NCBI RefSeq assembly: GCF_009380165.1
Contig: NZ_WHUF01000004.1
Coordinates: 744,001-808,000 of the forward strand
DNA length: 64,000 nt
DNA from: Rugamonas rivuli
Lineage (GTDB): Bacteria; Pseudomonadota; Gammaproteobacteria; Burkholderiales; Burkholderiaceae_D
Direction: 5' to 3'
The position numbers were made by a program, and so were the translations under genes. The notes under the pieces are model-generated. The model was not told the DNA's origin, ran no database searches, and was given only the letters and a program-made list of their open reading frames with translations. How positions within the stretch are numbered: position 1 is the stretch's first letter; every line of letters starts with the position of its first letter. Of the stretch, positions 1 through 7,973 are shown one piece after another.

Positions 1-2
1 GC

Positions 3-2513
3 GGCACGCCCGACAACGGCAACCCCGCCGCCTCGCCAGCCCTCAGCTTCAACCCTTCCACCGTCCGCGCCACCGTCAACGCCGGCACCTCGCTCACCCT
101 CAACGTCATCGCCACCGTCGCCCGGCCGGGCGACTTCGCCAACGCGGCCAGCGTCTTCGCCAGCGTGGTCGACAGCAACGGCGTGCTGCTGCCCGGCGCC
201 CAGGTGGTCCGCGACAGCGACACCCAGTACCACGCCGTGCTGCAAACGGCGCCGTCGCTGGCGGCCGGCAGCTACACCGGCAACTTCAGCGTGCGCCTGT
301 GCCGCGACAGCGCCTGCAGCGGGCAATTCCCCGGTTCGCCGATGCTGCTGCCGTACAGCTTGCAGGTGGTGCCGGCCGGCCAGGCCACCTTCACCGCCAC
401 CCCGGCCGTCGCGCTCAACGCCACCGCCCACGTCGGCGGCGCCGCGCCGGCCGCGGTCAGCGTCGCCATCGGCGCCGATGGCCGCAGCTGGAGCGCCAGC
501 ACCGGCGGCGCCGCCTGGCTCAAGCCCACGCCCGCCAGCGGCACCGGCAACGGCACGCTCAGCGTCGCCTTCGACGCCACCGGCCTGGCCGTGGGCGACT
601 ACAGCACCACGCTGACCATCACCGCCAGCGACGGCCAGAGCGCCGCGCTGCCGGTCACGCTGTCGGTACAGCCCAGCGGCCTGACCACCAGCGCCGGCGG
701 CGTCGTCTTCAACGCCGTCAACGGCGCCCCGATCGCCACCCAGGTGGTGGCGCTGGACACCGACGACAAGCAAAGCGTGGCCTGGAGCGCCGTCGCCAAC
801 GACGCCTGGCTGCGGGTCTCGCCCACCAGCGGCATCAGCACGCCGACCACCATGGTGCTGACGGTCGACCCCACCTTCGCCGGCCTGGCCAGCGGCAGCT
901 ACGGCAGCAGCATCACCCTGAAGGCGGCCGGCCTGCCGACGCGCGACCTGCCGGTGACGCTCAACCTGGCGCGGCCGACGCTGAGCAGCTCGGTCAACAG
1001 CATCAGCCTGGGCGGCACCTACGGCCGCGACTTCACCACCAACCCGAGCCTGACGCTGAGCCTGAACACCGTCACCAACGCCTGGCCGTGGTCGTTCAGC
1101 CCGCTGCCGGCCTGGGCCACTCCCAGCCTGCTCAACGGCAGCGTCAACCAGGCCGGCACCAGCGTCGCCTTCACCGCCAAGCCGGTCAACGCCCAGGTCG
1201 GCATCACCTCGATGCTGGTCAACGCCGCCGCCCGCGTCAACGGCGAAAGCGTGACCGCGCCGGTACTGCTGACCATCAACAAGGACAAGCACAAGCTGAT
1301 CCCGTCGGAAACCGGGGTCGCCTTCAGCGGCTCGCCGGGCTGGACCCGCCTGACCCGCACCCTGACCGTCAGCGACAACTACAACACCTTCGCCGGCATG
1401 AGCGCCGCCTCCGACCAGGCCTGGCTGGTGGCCGGCGTCAACGCCAACAAGCTGATCCTGACGGCCGACCCGACCCCGCTGGGCGCGGACACGCTCAACA
1501 TCGCCACCGTCACGCTGACCCCGTTCGACACCGACGCCAGCGCGCCGGAAACCGTGCGCGTCGCGCTGTGGAAGGGCACCCGCACGCCGAGCGCCAACGT
1601 CAGCACGGTGCTCAGCTACAGCAACGTCGCCACCGACCCGATCCGTCCCTACGCCTATGTACACAACGGCGGCGCCTACATCGACGTCTACAACCTGTAC
1701 AAGGGCCAGAAGGTCGCCACCATCACCGGCCTGGGCGCCAGCCTGGGCGACATGGTTGCCAGCAGCAACGGCGACTACCTGTTCCTGCTGAACCTGAGCA
1801 GCCGCAGCGTCACCACCATCGACCTCAACACCCAGCAGGTGGTGGCCCAGTTGCCGGTGGACGCAGACAAGTCGACCCGCCTCAAGGTGATACGCCCGAA
1901 CGGCGTGGAAATGCTGGTGCTCAGCAACGGCGCCGCCTACCTGACGTCCAGCGGCGCCCGCCTCAACCTGCCGCTGACCAGCGGCGGCACGCTGGCGGCC
2001 AGCGGCAACGGCAAGAGCTTGCTGCAACAGGATGAGAACAACAGCAGCGTGCAAATCACCACGCTCAGCGTCGACTATGCCGCGCTCAACGGCGGCACGC
2101 TGTTCCCGGCCAGAATACCGGCCGCCAGCCACGGCAATACCGGCAGCCTGGGCCAGGACATCGTGGTCAGCGCCGACGGCACGCGCATCTACACCGCCAG
2201 CAGCACGCCCAAGCTGTGCAGCATCCTCAATCCGGCCGACCTCGGCGTGCTGGGCTATCTGGCGGCCGGCGACGGCACGCCGAACAACATCAAGCTGGGC
2301 AGCGACGGCCGCATCTTCTGCGGCACCGCCGTCAAGTCGGCCTTCAGCGACGTGTGGATGTACGACACCAGCGGCAAGCTGCTGAACCAGTTCCGCCTGG
2401 CCGCCACCGGCCGGCAATTGCTGCCGCGCCAGCTGGCGATTTCCGGCGACGGCCTGATGATGATCGGCATCACCGACGACGGCACGGCCACCATGGTGCC
2501 GGTGGGGCCGTAG
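3..2513 (+). CDS. BACON-like repeat surface/secreted protein, C-terminal part (5'-partial)
   Basis: The reading frame is open to the left edge, so the gene starts before the window; 836 residues are visible. It contains several beta-sandwich repeats of about 90 residues that end in a pattern such as GDYSTTLTITASDG followed by LPVTLSV. These resemble BACON-type Ig-like modules and carry recurring WL and SPTSG elements. The last 300 residues look like a beta-propeller, with repeats such as VVSADGTRIYTAS. Composition is rich in T, S, A and G, as in extracellular proteins. No membrane anchor is seen at the C-terminus. Function is unknown; a role in surface binding or carbohydrate contact is only a guess from the domain type. 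Long open frames on other strands here are GC-rich shadows. Confidence 0.8.
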   Translation, partial: GTPDNGNPAASPALSFNPSTVRATVNAGTSLTLNVIATVARPGDFANAASVFASVVDSNGVLLPGAQVVRDSDTQYHAVLQTAPSLAAGSYTGNFSVRLCRDSACSGQFPGSPMLLPYSLQVVPAGQATFTATPAVALNATAHVGGAAPAAVSVAIGADGRSWSASTGGAAWLKPTPASGTGNGTLSVAFDATGLAVGDYSTTLTITASDGQSAALPVTLSVQPSGLTTSAGGVVFNAVNGAPIATQVVALDTDDKQSVAWSAVANDAWLRVSPTSGISTPTTMVLTVDPTFAGLASGSYGSSITLKAAGLPTRDLPVTLNLARPTLSSSVNSISLGGTYGRDFTTNPSLTLSLNTVTNAWPWSFSPLPAWATPSLLNGSVNQAGTSVAFTAKPVNAQVGITSMLVNAAARVNGESVTAPVLLTINKDKHKLIPSETGVAFSGSPGWTRLTRTLTVSDNYNTFAGMSAASDQAWLVAGVNANKLILTADPTPLGADTLNIATVTLTPFDTDASAPETVRVALWKGTRTPSANVSTVLSYSNVATDPIRPYAYVHNGGAYIDVYNLYKGQKVATITGLGASLGDMVASSNGDYLFLLNLSSRSVTTIDLNTQQVVAQLPVDADKSTRLKVIRPNGVEMLVLSNGAAYLTSSGARLNLPLTSGGTLAASGNGKSLLQQDENNSSVQITTLSVDYAALNGGTLFPARIPAASHGNTGSLGQDIVVSADGTRIYTASSTPKLCSILNPADLGVLGYLAAGDGTPNNIKLGSDGRIFCGTAVKSAFSDVWMYDTSGKLLNQFRLAATGRQLLPRQLAISGDGLMMIGITDDGTATMVPVGP

Positions 2514-2518
2514 GCGCT

Positions 2519-2896
2519 TCAGTAACCGGTGCTGCGGCCGGCGATGACGGGCAGGTCGTCGTCGCTGGTCATGGCCCAGATCAGGCGGGCGATGGTTTCC
2601 GAAGCGATCACCGTGTGGTGGTTGCCCTGCGCCATCAGCTTCTCGCGGATCTCGCGCCGCACGGCGGGGATGCCGGTCAGGTCGAACAGGATGTCGACGC
2701 CGGCGCCCAGGGCGACAATCTGGTCCAGCGACGTCACCGTCAGGCCGGCGTCCAGCGCCAGCTGGCGGCCCGGCGTATCGCCGCTTTCGGCCACCGCCAC
2801 CAGCTCCACGCCGCGCTCGCGGCGGCCCAGCATATTGCGCAAGAAGGCCGAGCCGATACGGCCCAGTCCGATGATGGCGATTTTTTGATTGTCCAC
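2519..2896 (-). CDS. Short Rossmann-fold NAD(P)-binding protein
   Basis: 125 residues starting at a GTG preceded by AGGGGA. The N-terminus reads KIAIIGLGRIGSAFLRNML, a classic GxGxxG dinucleotide-binding loop. An acidic/helix pattern follows, consistent with the first domain of homoserine-dehydrogenase-like or Gfo/Idh-like oxidoreductases. There is no catalytic second domain, so it is either a stand-alone NAD-binding protein or a shortened remnant. It converges with the upstream surface-protein gene (5 bases between stops). Substrate cannot be predicted. Confidence 0.65.
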   Translation of the reverse strand: MDNQKIAIIGLGRIGSAFLRNMLGRRERGVELVAVAESGDTPGRQLALDAGLTVTSLDQIVALGAGVDILFDLTGIPAVRREIREKLMAQGNHHTVIASETIARLIWAMTSDDDLPVIAGRSTGY

Positions 2897-3005
2897 TTTA
2901 TCCCCTGCTGAGTTGAACTGCGGTCGATACCCCTGTCAAAACTGTGTTAAAAAGAAAGTGTATTAAAAGCAAGCATAACCACGCTGTACCGACAAGGCAA
3001 GCCAC

Positions 3006-3692
3006 ATGGAACGCAACGCGCTGCTGGACCACATTTTTTGGCACACATTGACCGGCGCCCACGCGCAGCACGCCAGCGGCAGCGGCGGCGCGCGCCGCTA
3101 CAACGAAGGCTTTTCCCCCATCGTCGCCTTTGCCGACCCGGCGCGGCCGGACTTCGACGCGCTGGCGGCCGTGTGCGCGCCGGGACTGTCCTTCTACTGC
3201 GACAGCTGGGCCGGCGCCGCCCCGCCCGGCTGGCGCATCGATGCCGAAAGCACCATGTTCCGCATGGTGTGGAGCGGCCCCGCGCCGGCCGCCGATCCGG
3301 CGCCCGACGCCGTGCCCTTGCAGCCGCAACACGCCGCGCAAGCGCTGGAACTGGCCGGCCTGTGCAAGCCGGGGCCGTTCGGCCTGCGCACCATCGAGCT
3401 GGGCGACTACTTCGGCTACTTCGACGGCGAGCGCCTGATGGCGATGGCGGGCGAACGCCTGCGCGCGCCGGGGCTGTGCGAGATCAGCGGCGTCTGCACC
3501 CATCCCGACTACCAGGGACGGGGACTGGCCAAACGGCTGATCGGCAAGCTGATCCATCGTCACCGGCAGCGCGGCGACACTTCCTTCCTGCACGTCATGC
3601 GCAGCAATGACGCGCACCAGCTGTACCTGCGCATGGGCTTCGAGGATTACCTGGAGTCGGTGGTGCGGGTGATTTCACGCGAGGACATCTGA
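3006..3692 (+). CDS. GNAT family N-acetyltransferase
   Basis: 228 residues. The acetyl-CoA binding region is in the C-terminal half: EISGVCTHPDYQGRGLAKRL (about residues 160-180) contains the motif A signature QGRGLA, followed by a helix and by LYLRMGFE, the usual motif B. The N-terminal half is variable and probably forms the acceptor site. It is followed after one base by the isochorismatase-like gene and then by a phosphoesterase, so the three probably form one transcript. The acceptor substrate is unknown. Confidence 0.8.
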   Translation: MERNALLDHIFWHTLTGAHAQHASGSGGARRYNEGFSPIVAFADPARPDFDALAAVCAPGLSFYCDSWAGAAPPGWRIDAESTMFRMVWSGPAPAADPAPDAVPLQPQHAAQALELAGLCKPGPFGLRTIELGDYFGYFDGERLMAMAGERLRAPGLCEISGVCTHPDYQGRGLAKRLIGKLIHRHRQRGDTSFLHVMRSNDAHQLYLRMGFEDYLESVVRVISREDI

Positions 3693-3693
3693 G

Positions 3694-4242
3694 ATGCAGG
3701 CATTGATCATCATCGACATGCAGCAAGGCATGGCCAGCCCGGCCGCCGGCCAGCGCAACAACCCGGGGGCCGAGCAGAATATCGCCGCCCTGCTGGACGC
3801 CTGGCGCGCGGCCGGCGCCACCGTGGTCCATGTGCGCCACATGTCGCGCACGCCGGGTTCGCCGTTCTGGCCCGGCCAGCCGGGCGCCGAGTTCCAGCCG
3901 CGCCTGGCGCCGCTGGCCCGCGAACATGTGGTGGAAAAGAATGTGCCGGACTGCTTCGTCAACAGCGGGCTGGAGCGCTGGCTGCGGGTGCGCGGCATCG
4001 ACGACGTGGTGCTGGTTGGCGTCAGCACCAACAACTCGGTCGAGGCCAGCGCGCGCAGCGCCGGCAACCTCGGCTTCGCCACCCGGGTGGTGGCGGACGC
4101 CTGCTACGCCTACGCCCAGACCGATTATGCGGGCGCCCCGCGCAGCGCCGACGATGTACACTACATGGCGCTGTCCAACCTCGATGGCGAGTACGCCGCC
4201 ATCGTCGATACCGCCAGCACGCTGGCCACCCTACGGAGCTGA
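3694..4242 (+). CDS. Isochorismatase-superfamily protein with Cys-to-Ser at the nucleophile position
   Basis: 182 residues with the isochorismatase-like alpha/beta fold: ALIIIDMQ at the N-terminus (Asp8), a Lys at position 82 (VEKNVPDCF) and the loop VGVSTNNSVEASAR. In the cysteine-hydrolase members of this superfamily the loop position taken here by Ser115 is the catalytic Cys. The visible triad is therefore D8/K82/S115. Either this is a subfamily using serine or lacking hydrolase activity, or the nearby Cys87 plays a part. It follows the GNAT gene by one base and precedes the phosphoesterase by five, suggesting co-transcription. Confidence 0.8.
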   Translation: MQALIIIDMQQGMASPAAGQRNNPGAEQNIAALLDAWRAAGATVVHVRHMSRTPGSPFWPGQPGAEFQPRLAPLAREHVVEKNVPDCFVNSGLERWLRVRGIDDVVLVGVSTNNSVEASARSAGNLGFATRVVADACYAYAQTDYAGAPRSADDVHYMALSNLDGEYAAIVDTASTLATLRS

Positions 4243-4247
4243 ACGCC

Positions 4248-4970
4248 ATGCGCCTCGCCATCGTCTCCGACATCCACGGCAACCTGGCTGCGCTGGAAGC
4301 GGTGGCGGCCGACATCGTCCGCCACGGCGTGGACGCGGTCGTCAACCTCGGCGACAGCCTGTCCGGTCCGCTGCTGCCGCTGGAGACGGCGCAGTTCCTG
4401 ATGGCGCAGGACTGGACCCACCTGGCCGGCAACCACGAACGGCAAATCCTCGAACTGCATGCCGGCTCCGGCGCGGCCGACCGCCACGCCCACGCTCAGC
4501 TGACGCCGCGCGAACTGGCGTGGATCGCCACGCTGCGGCCGGCCATGCAATACAGCGCCGACATCTTCCTGTGCCACGGCACGCCTTCGAGCGACCTCAC
4601 CGGCCTGCTGGAAACGGCCGACCGCCACGCCGGCGCCGCCGACATCGAACAGCGCCTGGGCCAGGTCGACGCCAGCCTGATCGCCTGCGGCCACACGCAC
4701 GTGGCCCGCAGCGTGCGCAGCGCGCGCGGCCAGTTGATCGTCAATCCCGGCAGCGTCGGCCAACCGGCCTATGACGACGACCATCCCTATCCGCACGCCA
4801 TCGAATCCGGTTCGCCCGACGCCCGCTACGCCATCGTCGAGCGGCGCCAGGGGCAATGGCAGGCGCAACTGCACAACATCCCCTACGACCACCTCAGCAT
4901 GGCCGCACTGGCCCGCCGCAACGGCCGCGAGGACTGGGCCACCGCGCTGACCAGCGGCTACATGCCGTAG
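4248..4970 (+). CDS. Calcineurin-like metallophosphoesterase (YfcE/MJ0936-like)
   Basis: 240 residues carrying the full dinuclear metal signature in order: SDIHGN near residue 7, NLGDSLSG near 34, GNHE near 61, a histidine in LCHGTP, and CGHTHVARS near 145. NPGSVGQPAYDD follows, typical of the YfcE/MJ0936 phosphodiesterase group. It probably cleaves a phosphodiester such as a cyclic nucleotide or a small-molecule diester; the natural substrate is unknown. It is the last gene of the small cluster starting at 3006 and converges with the glycosylase gene, with only five bases between stop codons. Confidence 0.85.
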   Translation: MRLAIVSDIHGNLAALEAVAADIVRHGVDAVVNLGDSLSGPLLPLETAQFLMAQDWTHLAGNHERQILELHAGSGAADRHAHAQLTPRELAWIATLRPAMQYSADIFLCHGTPSSDLTGLLETADRHAGAADIEQRLGQVDASLIACGHTHVARSVRSARGQLIVNPGSVGQPAYDDDHPYPHAIESGSPDARYAIVERRQGQWQAQLHNIPYDHLSMAALARRNGREDWATALTSGYMP

Positions 4971-4974
4971 CCGA

Positions 4975-5490
4975 TCAGAGACGTCCTGACTCAAGCAGAG
5001 CTTTCCACTGCTCCAGCTTTTGTGCCAATGTCAGCGAGGCATGGGCCGGCGAAGTTGAGGGCAGCACCACCGTGCGATACCCGGCGGCGGTAAACTGCGG
5101 CGCGAACTTGCCGGAAGTCTGGCCGTTGAAGCCCACCGTCTCCAGCAGCGGGCACAGCTCGCGCAAGCGGGCGAAATCGTTGGCGGCGGGTTTGCGGATG
5201 GCGGAGTCGAGGCTGCCCTCGCGCTCGCAGGCGCCCAGCACATCCCACAGCCCGAAGCCATGCGCCAGCAGGCGCGGCAAGCGTTCAGCATACGGCAGCG
5301 CGGCCAGCGGCTCACCGGTCAAGGCCGACAAGATCGGCCACAACAGATTGCGCGGATGCGCATAGTATTGCTGCGCCGCCAGCGAGGCGGCGCCGGGAAA
5401 GCTGCCCAGCACCAGGATGCGCGTGCGCTCGTCGATCACCGGCGCGAGGCCGGCCAGCGCGGGACTGAGGGGGGAAGTTGCTTGAGCCAT
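4975..5490 (-). CDS. DNA-deoxyinosine / mismatch DNA glycosylase (uracil-DNA glycosylase superfamily)
   Basis: 171 residues. The N-terminal active-site loop ILVLGSFPGAASLAAQQYYA and the following HPRNLLWPIL are hallmarks of the hypoxanthine/uracil glycosylase family annotated as DNA-deoxyinosine glycosylase. The distal loop STSPAHA matches the superfamily motif 2. The reaction would be removal of hypoxanthine or a related deaminated base from DNA, leaving an abasic site for base-excision repair. It is a stand-alone cytoplasmic enzyme, and its start lies about 90 bases from the divergent Mpo1-like gene. Confidence 0.8.
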   Translation of the reverse strand: MAQATSPLSPALAGLAPVIDERTRILVLGSFPGAASLAAQQYYAHPRNLLWPILSALTGEPLAALPYAERLPRLLAHGFGLWDVLGACEREGSLDSAIRKPAANDFARLRELCPLLETVGFNGQTSGKFAPQFTAAGYRTVVLPSTSPAHASLTLAQKLEQWKALLESGRL

Positions 5491-5579
5491 GGCCGCATTG
5501 TACCCAAGCCCGGCACCGCCGCGTTTCAGGTGTAGAATTTACCGACGGCCCGACCGTACAATAAAAACAGGAGACACCC

Positions 5580-6017
5580 ATGTCGCAACCGCGCACCATC
5601 GATACCTTGCTGGCCCAGTACAGCGAGAGCCATCTCAACCCCACCAATGAAATCATCCACTTCATCTGCGTGCCCGTCATCGTGTTCACGCTGCTGGGGC
5701 TGCTGTGGGCCGCGCATCCGCTGCTGGCGGTGGCGGTGACGCTGGCCTCGCTGGCCTATTACTTCAAGCTGTCGAAACCGTTCGCGGTGGGCATGCTGAT
5801 GATGACCACGCTGATGCTGGCCCTGCTGGCCGCCCTGCCCGACCGCGCCATCCTGCCGCTGTCGCTGGCGATCTTCGTGCTCGCGTGGATAGGCCAGTTC
5901 ATCGGCCACAAGATCGAGGGCAAGAAGCCATCGTTCTTCGACGACCTGCGCTTCCTGCTGATCGGGCCGCTGTTTGTATTGGGATTCCTGTATCGCCGTC
6001 TGAAGCTGGCGTATTAA
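5580..6017 (+). CDS. Mpo1-like (DUF962) membrane protein
   Basis: 145 residues with about four predicted membrane helices. YSESHLNPTNEIIHFICVP near the N-terminus and GQFIGHKIEGKKPSFFDD near residue 108 give the conserved histidines of the DUF962/Mpo1 family, whose yeast member is an Fe-dependent dioxygenase acting on 2-hydroxy fatty acids. A similar role in lipid metabolism is an inference. A GGAG ribosome site lies just before the ATG. The stop codon overlaps that of a tiny opposite-strand gene in the shared sequence TTAA. Confidence 0.8.
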   Translation: MSQPRTIDTLLAQYSESHLNPTNEIIHFICVPVIVFTLLGLLWAAHPLLAVAVTLASLAYYFKLSKPFAVGMLMMTTLMLALLAALPDRAILPLSLAIFVLAWIGQFIGHKIEGKKPSFFDDLRFLLIGPLFVLGFLYRRLKLAY

Positions 6018-6151
6018 TGAAAGCCGGCGAAGGCGAACAAGGTCTGGGCGGCGCCCTGCATCTCTTCGTCGGCCAGCCATAGCACCAGCGCGGTGCTCAC
6101 CGCGACATAGCCCAACAAGCTGACGACCTTGATCTGCAGCGCGGTACTCAT
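6014..6151 (-). CDS. Putative 45-residue membrane microprotein
   Basis: A short frame with ATG at 6151 and a good ribosome site (GGGAGAG seven bases upstream). It encodes MSTALQIKVVSLLGYVAVST and continues through a hydrophobic stretch (ALVLWLA) to a soluble tail ending FAGFH. A single membrane helix is likely at residues 8-27. The stop overlaps that of the facing Mpo1-like gene. No family is recognised; it is called on ribosome site, hydrophobic pattern and the tight convergent arrangement. Confidence 0.45.
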   Translation of the reverse strand: MSTALQIKVVSLLGYVAVSTALVLWLADEEMQGAAQTLFAFAGFH

Positions 6152-6310
6152 GCCGCTCTCCCTTGAATGATGTGTCATTCCATCATACTTGCATTTTCAA
6201 CAAAGTGCTCAAAATTTACGCAACAGAAACAAATTAATGCCGCGCCTGTTGCGCCGCAACAAAATCGTGACTTGCCAGCAAGAATCGGCAGGGGCAGTTA
6301 TACTCATCCG

Positions 6311-7237
6311 ATGCCCTCTCCACTCCTGTTCATCGCCGCCTGTCTGATCTGGGGCTCGACCTTTTTCGCCATCACGCTGCAGTTGGGAGAGGTCGCGCCC
6401 GCCGTCTCCGTGGTCTACCGTTTCGGCCTGTCGGCGGCGGTCTTGTTCGCCTGGTGCCTGGCGCGCGGCGACCAGCTGCTGATGCCCTGGCGCACCCAGC
6501 GCTGGATGTTCCTGCAAGGCGCCGCCACATTCGGCCTCAGCTACATTTGCACCTACAGCTCCGAGCAATACCTGGTCTCCGGCCTGGTCGCCGTGCTGTT
6601 CGCGCTGATGGTGTTCTGGAACCCCATCCTCAACCGCATCGCCTTCGGCACGCCGATCAGCTGGCGCACCTGGAGCGCCGGCGTGGTCGCCATCTGCGGC
6701 GTCACGCTGCTGTTCTTCCAGTCGATACGCGGCGCCTGGAGCGAGATCCTGTCCGGCGGCAACGGCCACTTCCTGCTCGGTCTGGCGCTCGCCTTGACCG
6801 CCACCATCGCCAGCTCGATCGGCAACGTCGTCGTCATCAAGGTGCGCGAACAATCGTCCAACGTGCTGCTGACCATGGCGTGGTCCATGCTGTGGGGCAC
6901 CCTGCTGGTGGCGCTGTGGGTCATGGCCAGCGGCCAGCGTTTCACCATGCCGGCCGGCCTGCCCTACTGGGGCGGCTTGCTCTACCTGTCGCTGTTCGGC
7001 TCGGTGATCGCCTTCGCTGCCTACTTCACGCTGATCCACCGCATCGGTTCGCAGAAGGCCGTGTACATCGGCGTGGTCACGCCCGTCATTTCCGTGCTGC
7101 TGTCGATCCAGCTGGAACACTACCGCCCCGGCCCGACGGAATGGGCCGGCATGATATTGTGCCTGTCCAGCGTCGCCTGGGCGCTGCGCGGCGATACCCC
7201 CAAAACCACCTCCACAGAAAGCATCGTAGAAGCCTGA
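6311..7237 (+). CDS. DMT/EamA-family transporter
   Basis: 308 residues with about ten hydrophobic segments. It begins MPSPLLFIAACLIWGSTFF, where IWGSTF is the typical first-helix motif of EamA-domain (drug/metabolite) exporters. The second repeat begins near residue 150 (LLGLALALTATIASSIGNVV). The frame stays open for 48 codons upstream, but this ATG was chosen because the family motif starts right at it. Its stop overlaps the start of the acetyltransferase gene by one base (TGATG), so the two are translationally coupled. The exported compound is unknown. Confidence 0.85.
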   Translation: MPSPLLFIAACLIWGSTFFAITLQLGEVAPAVSVVYRFGLSAAVLFAWCLARGDQLLMPWRTQRWMFLQGAATFGLSYICTYSSEQYLVSGLVAVLFALMVFWNPILNRIAFGTPISWRTWSAGVVAICGVTLLFFQSIRGAWSEILSGGNGHFLLGLALALTATIASSIGNVVVIKVREQSSNVLLTMAWSMLWGTLLVALWVMASGQRFTMPAGLPYWGGLLYLSLFGSVIAFAAYFTLIHRIGSQKAVYIGVVTPVISVLLSIQLEHYRPGPTEWAGMILCLSSVAWALRGDTPKTTSTESIVEA

Positions 7238-7728
7238 TGAGCCATTCCGACCTGACCATACGCCCGGCCCAGCCGGCAGACGCCGCCGCCATCTTCGGCA
7301 TGATTTACGAACTGGCCGTGTTTGAAAAACTGGAACACATGGTGGTCGCCAACGAGGCCATGCTGCGCGACAGCCTGTTCTGCGACCGCCCGGTGTGCGA
7401 AGCGCTGGTCGGCGAGGTGGACGGCGAAGTCGTCACCTTCGCGCTGTTCTTCCACAACTTCTCCACCTTCCTGTGCAAGAAGGGCCTGTACCTGGAGGAC
7501 TTGTACGTCAAACAGAGCCGCCGCGGCAAGGGCTACGGCAAGCAGATGCTGGTGGCGTTGGCCCAGCTGGCGGTGGAGCGCGACTGCGGCCGCTTCGAAT
7601 GGTCGGTGCTCGACTGGAACAGCAACGCCATCAAGCTGTACGAAAGCATGGGCGCCTCGCTGCTGCCGGAATGGCGCATCTGCCGCGTCACCGGCGACGC
7701 ATTGACGCATATGTCCCAAGTGGCTTGA
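7237..7728 (+). CDS. SSAT-like GNAT N-acetyltransferase
   Basis: 163 residues. LYLEDLYVKQSRRGKGYGKQ holds the acetyl-CoA loop RRGKGYG, and WSVLDWNSNAIKLYESMGA is the distinctive second half of the spermidine/spermine (diamine) and thialysine acetyltransferase group. By family it would acetylate a small amine such as a polyamine or lysine analogue. The gene overlaps the transporter stop by one base. Pairing an amine acetyltransferase with an exporter suggests modification and export of a related small molecule, which is only an inference. Confidence 0.85.
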   Translation: MSHSDLTIRPAQPADAAAIFGMIYELAVFEKLEHMVVANEAMLRDSLFCDRPVCEALVGEVDGEVVTFALFFHNFSTFLCKKGLYLEDLYVKQSRRGKGYGKQMLVALAQLAVERDCGRFEWSVLDWNSNAIKLYESMGASLLPEWRICRVTGDALTHMSQVA

Positions 7729-7796
7729 TACAGCTCAAGGTGCGGCGCGATCCGGCTTGCACAATGATTGTCGATACCCGCCTGCTGGAGACGATC

Positions 7797-7973
7797 ATGA
7801 TCAACTTGCCGCCCCTGGTCACCGCCCTTTACAAAGCCTGGCTGCGCGCGCGGCTGGAGCGCTACACGCGGGCGCTGGAAGCCATCGCCGCCCAGCGCGA
7901 GAACGACTTCCACGCCGAGCGCGTGCTGCACAAGGAAGTGGTGCTGCTGCGCTCCAAGCTAAACTCGCTGTGA
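7797..7973 (+). CDS. Small charged helical protein, unknown
   Basis: 58 residues, MINLPPLVTALYKAWLRARL followed by an amphipathic, charge-rich helix (ALEAIAAQRENDFHAERV). The ATG at 7797 has GGAG six bases upstream. An in-frame ATG at 7764 has no such site and was not chosen. The last 15 bases overlap the 3' end of the opposite-strand transporter gene. No family recognised; it may be a small coiled-coil regulator. Confidence 0.5.
   Translation: MINLPPLVTALYKAWLRARLERYTRALEAIAAQRENDFHAERVLHKEVVLLRSKLNSL

Noticed and set aside
299..2035. Second long plus-strand frame within the surface-protein gene
   Set aside because: Arg/Gln/His-rich composition typical of an out-of-frame read of GC-rich repeats.
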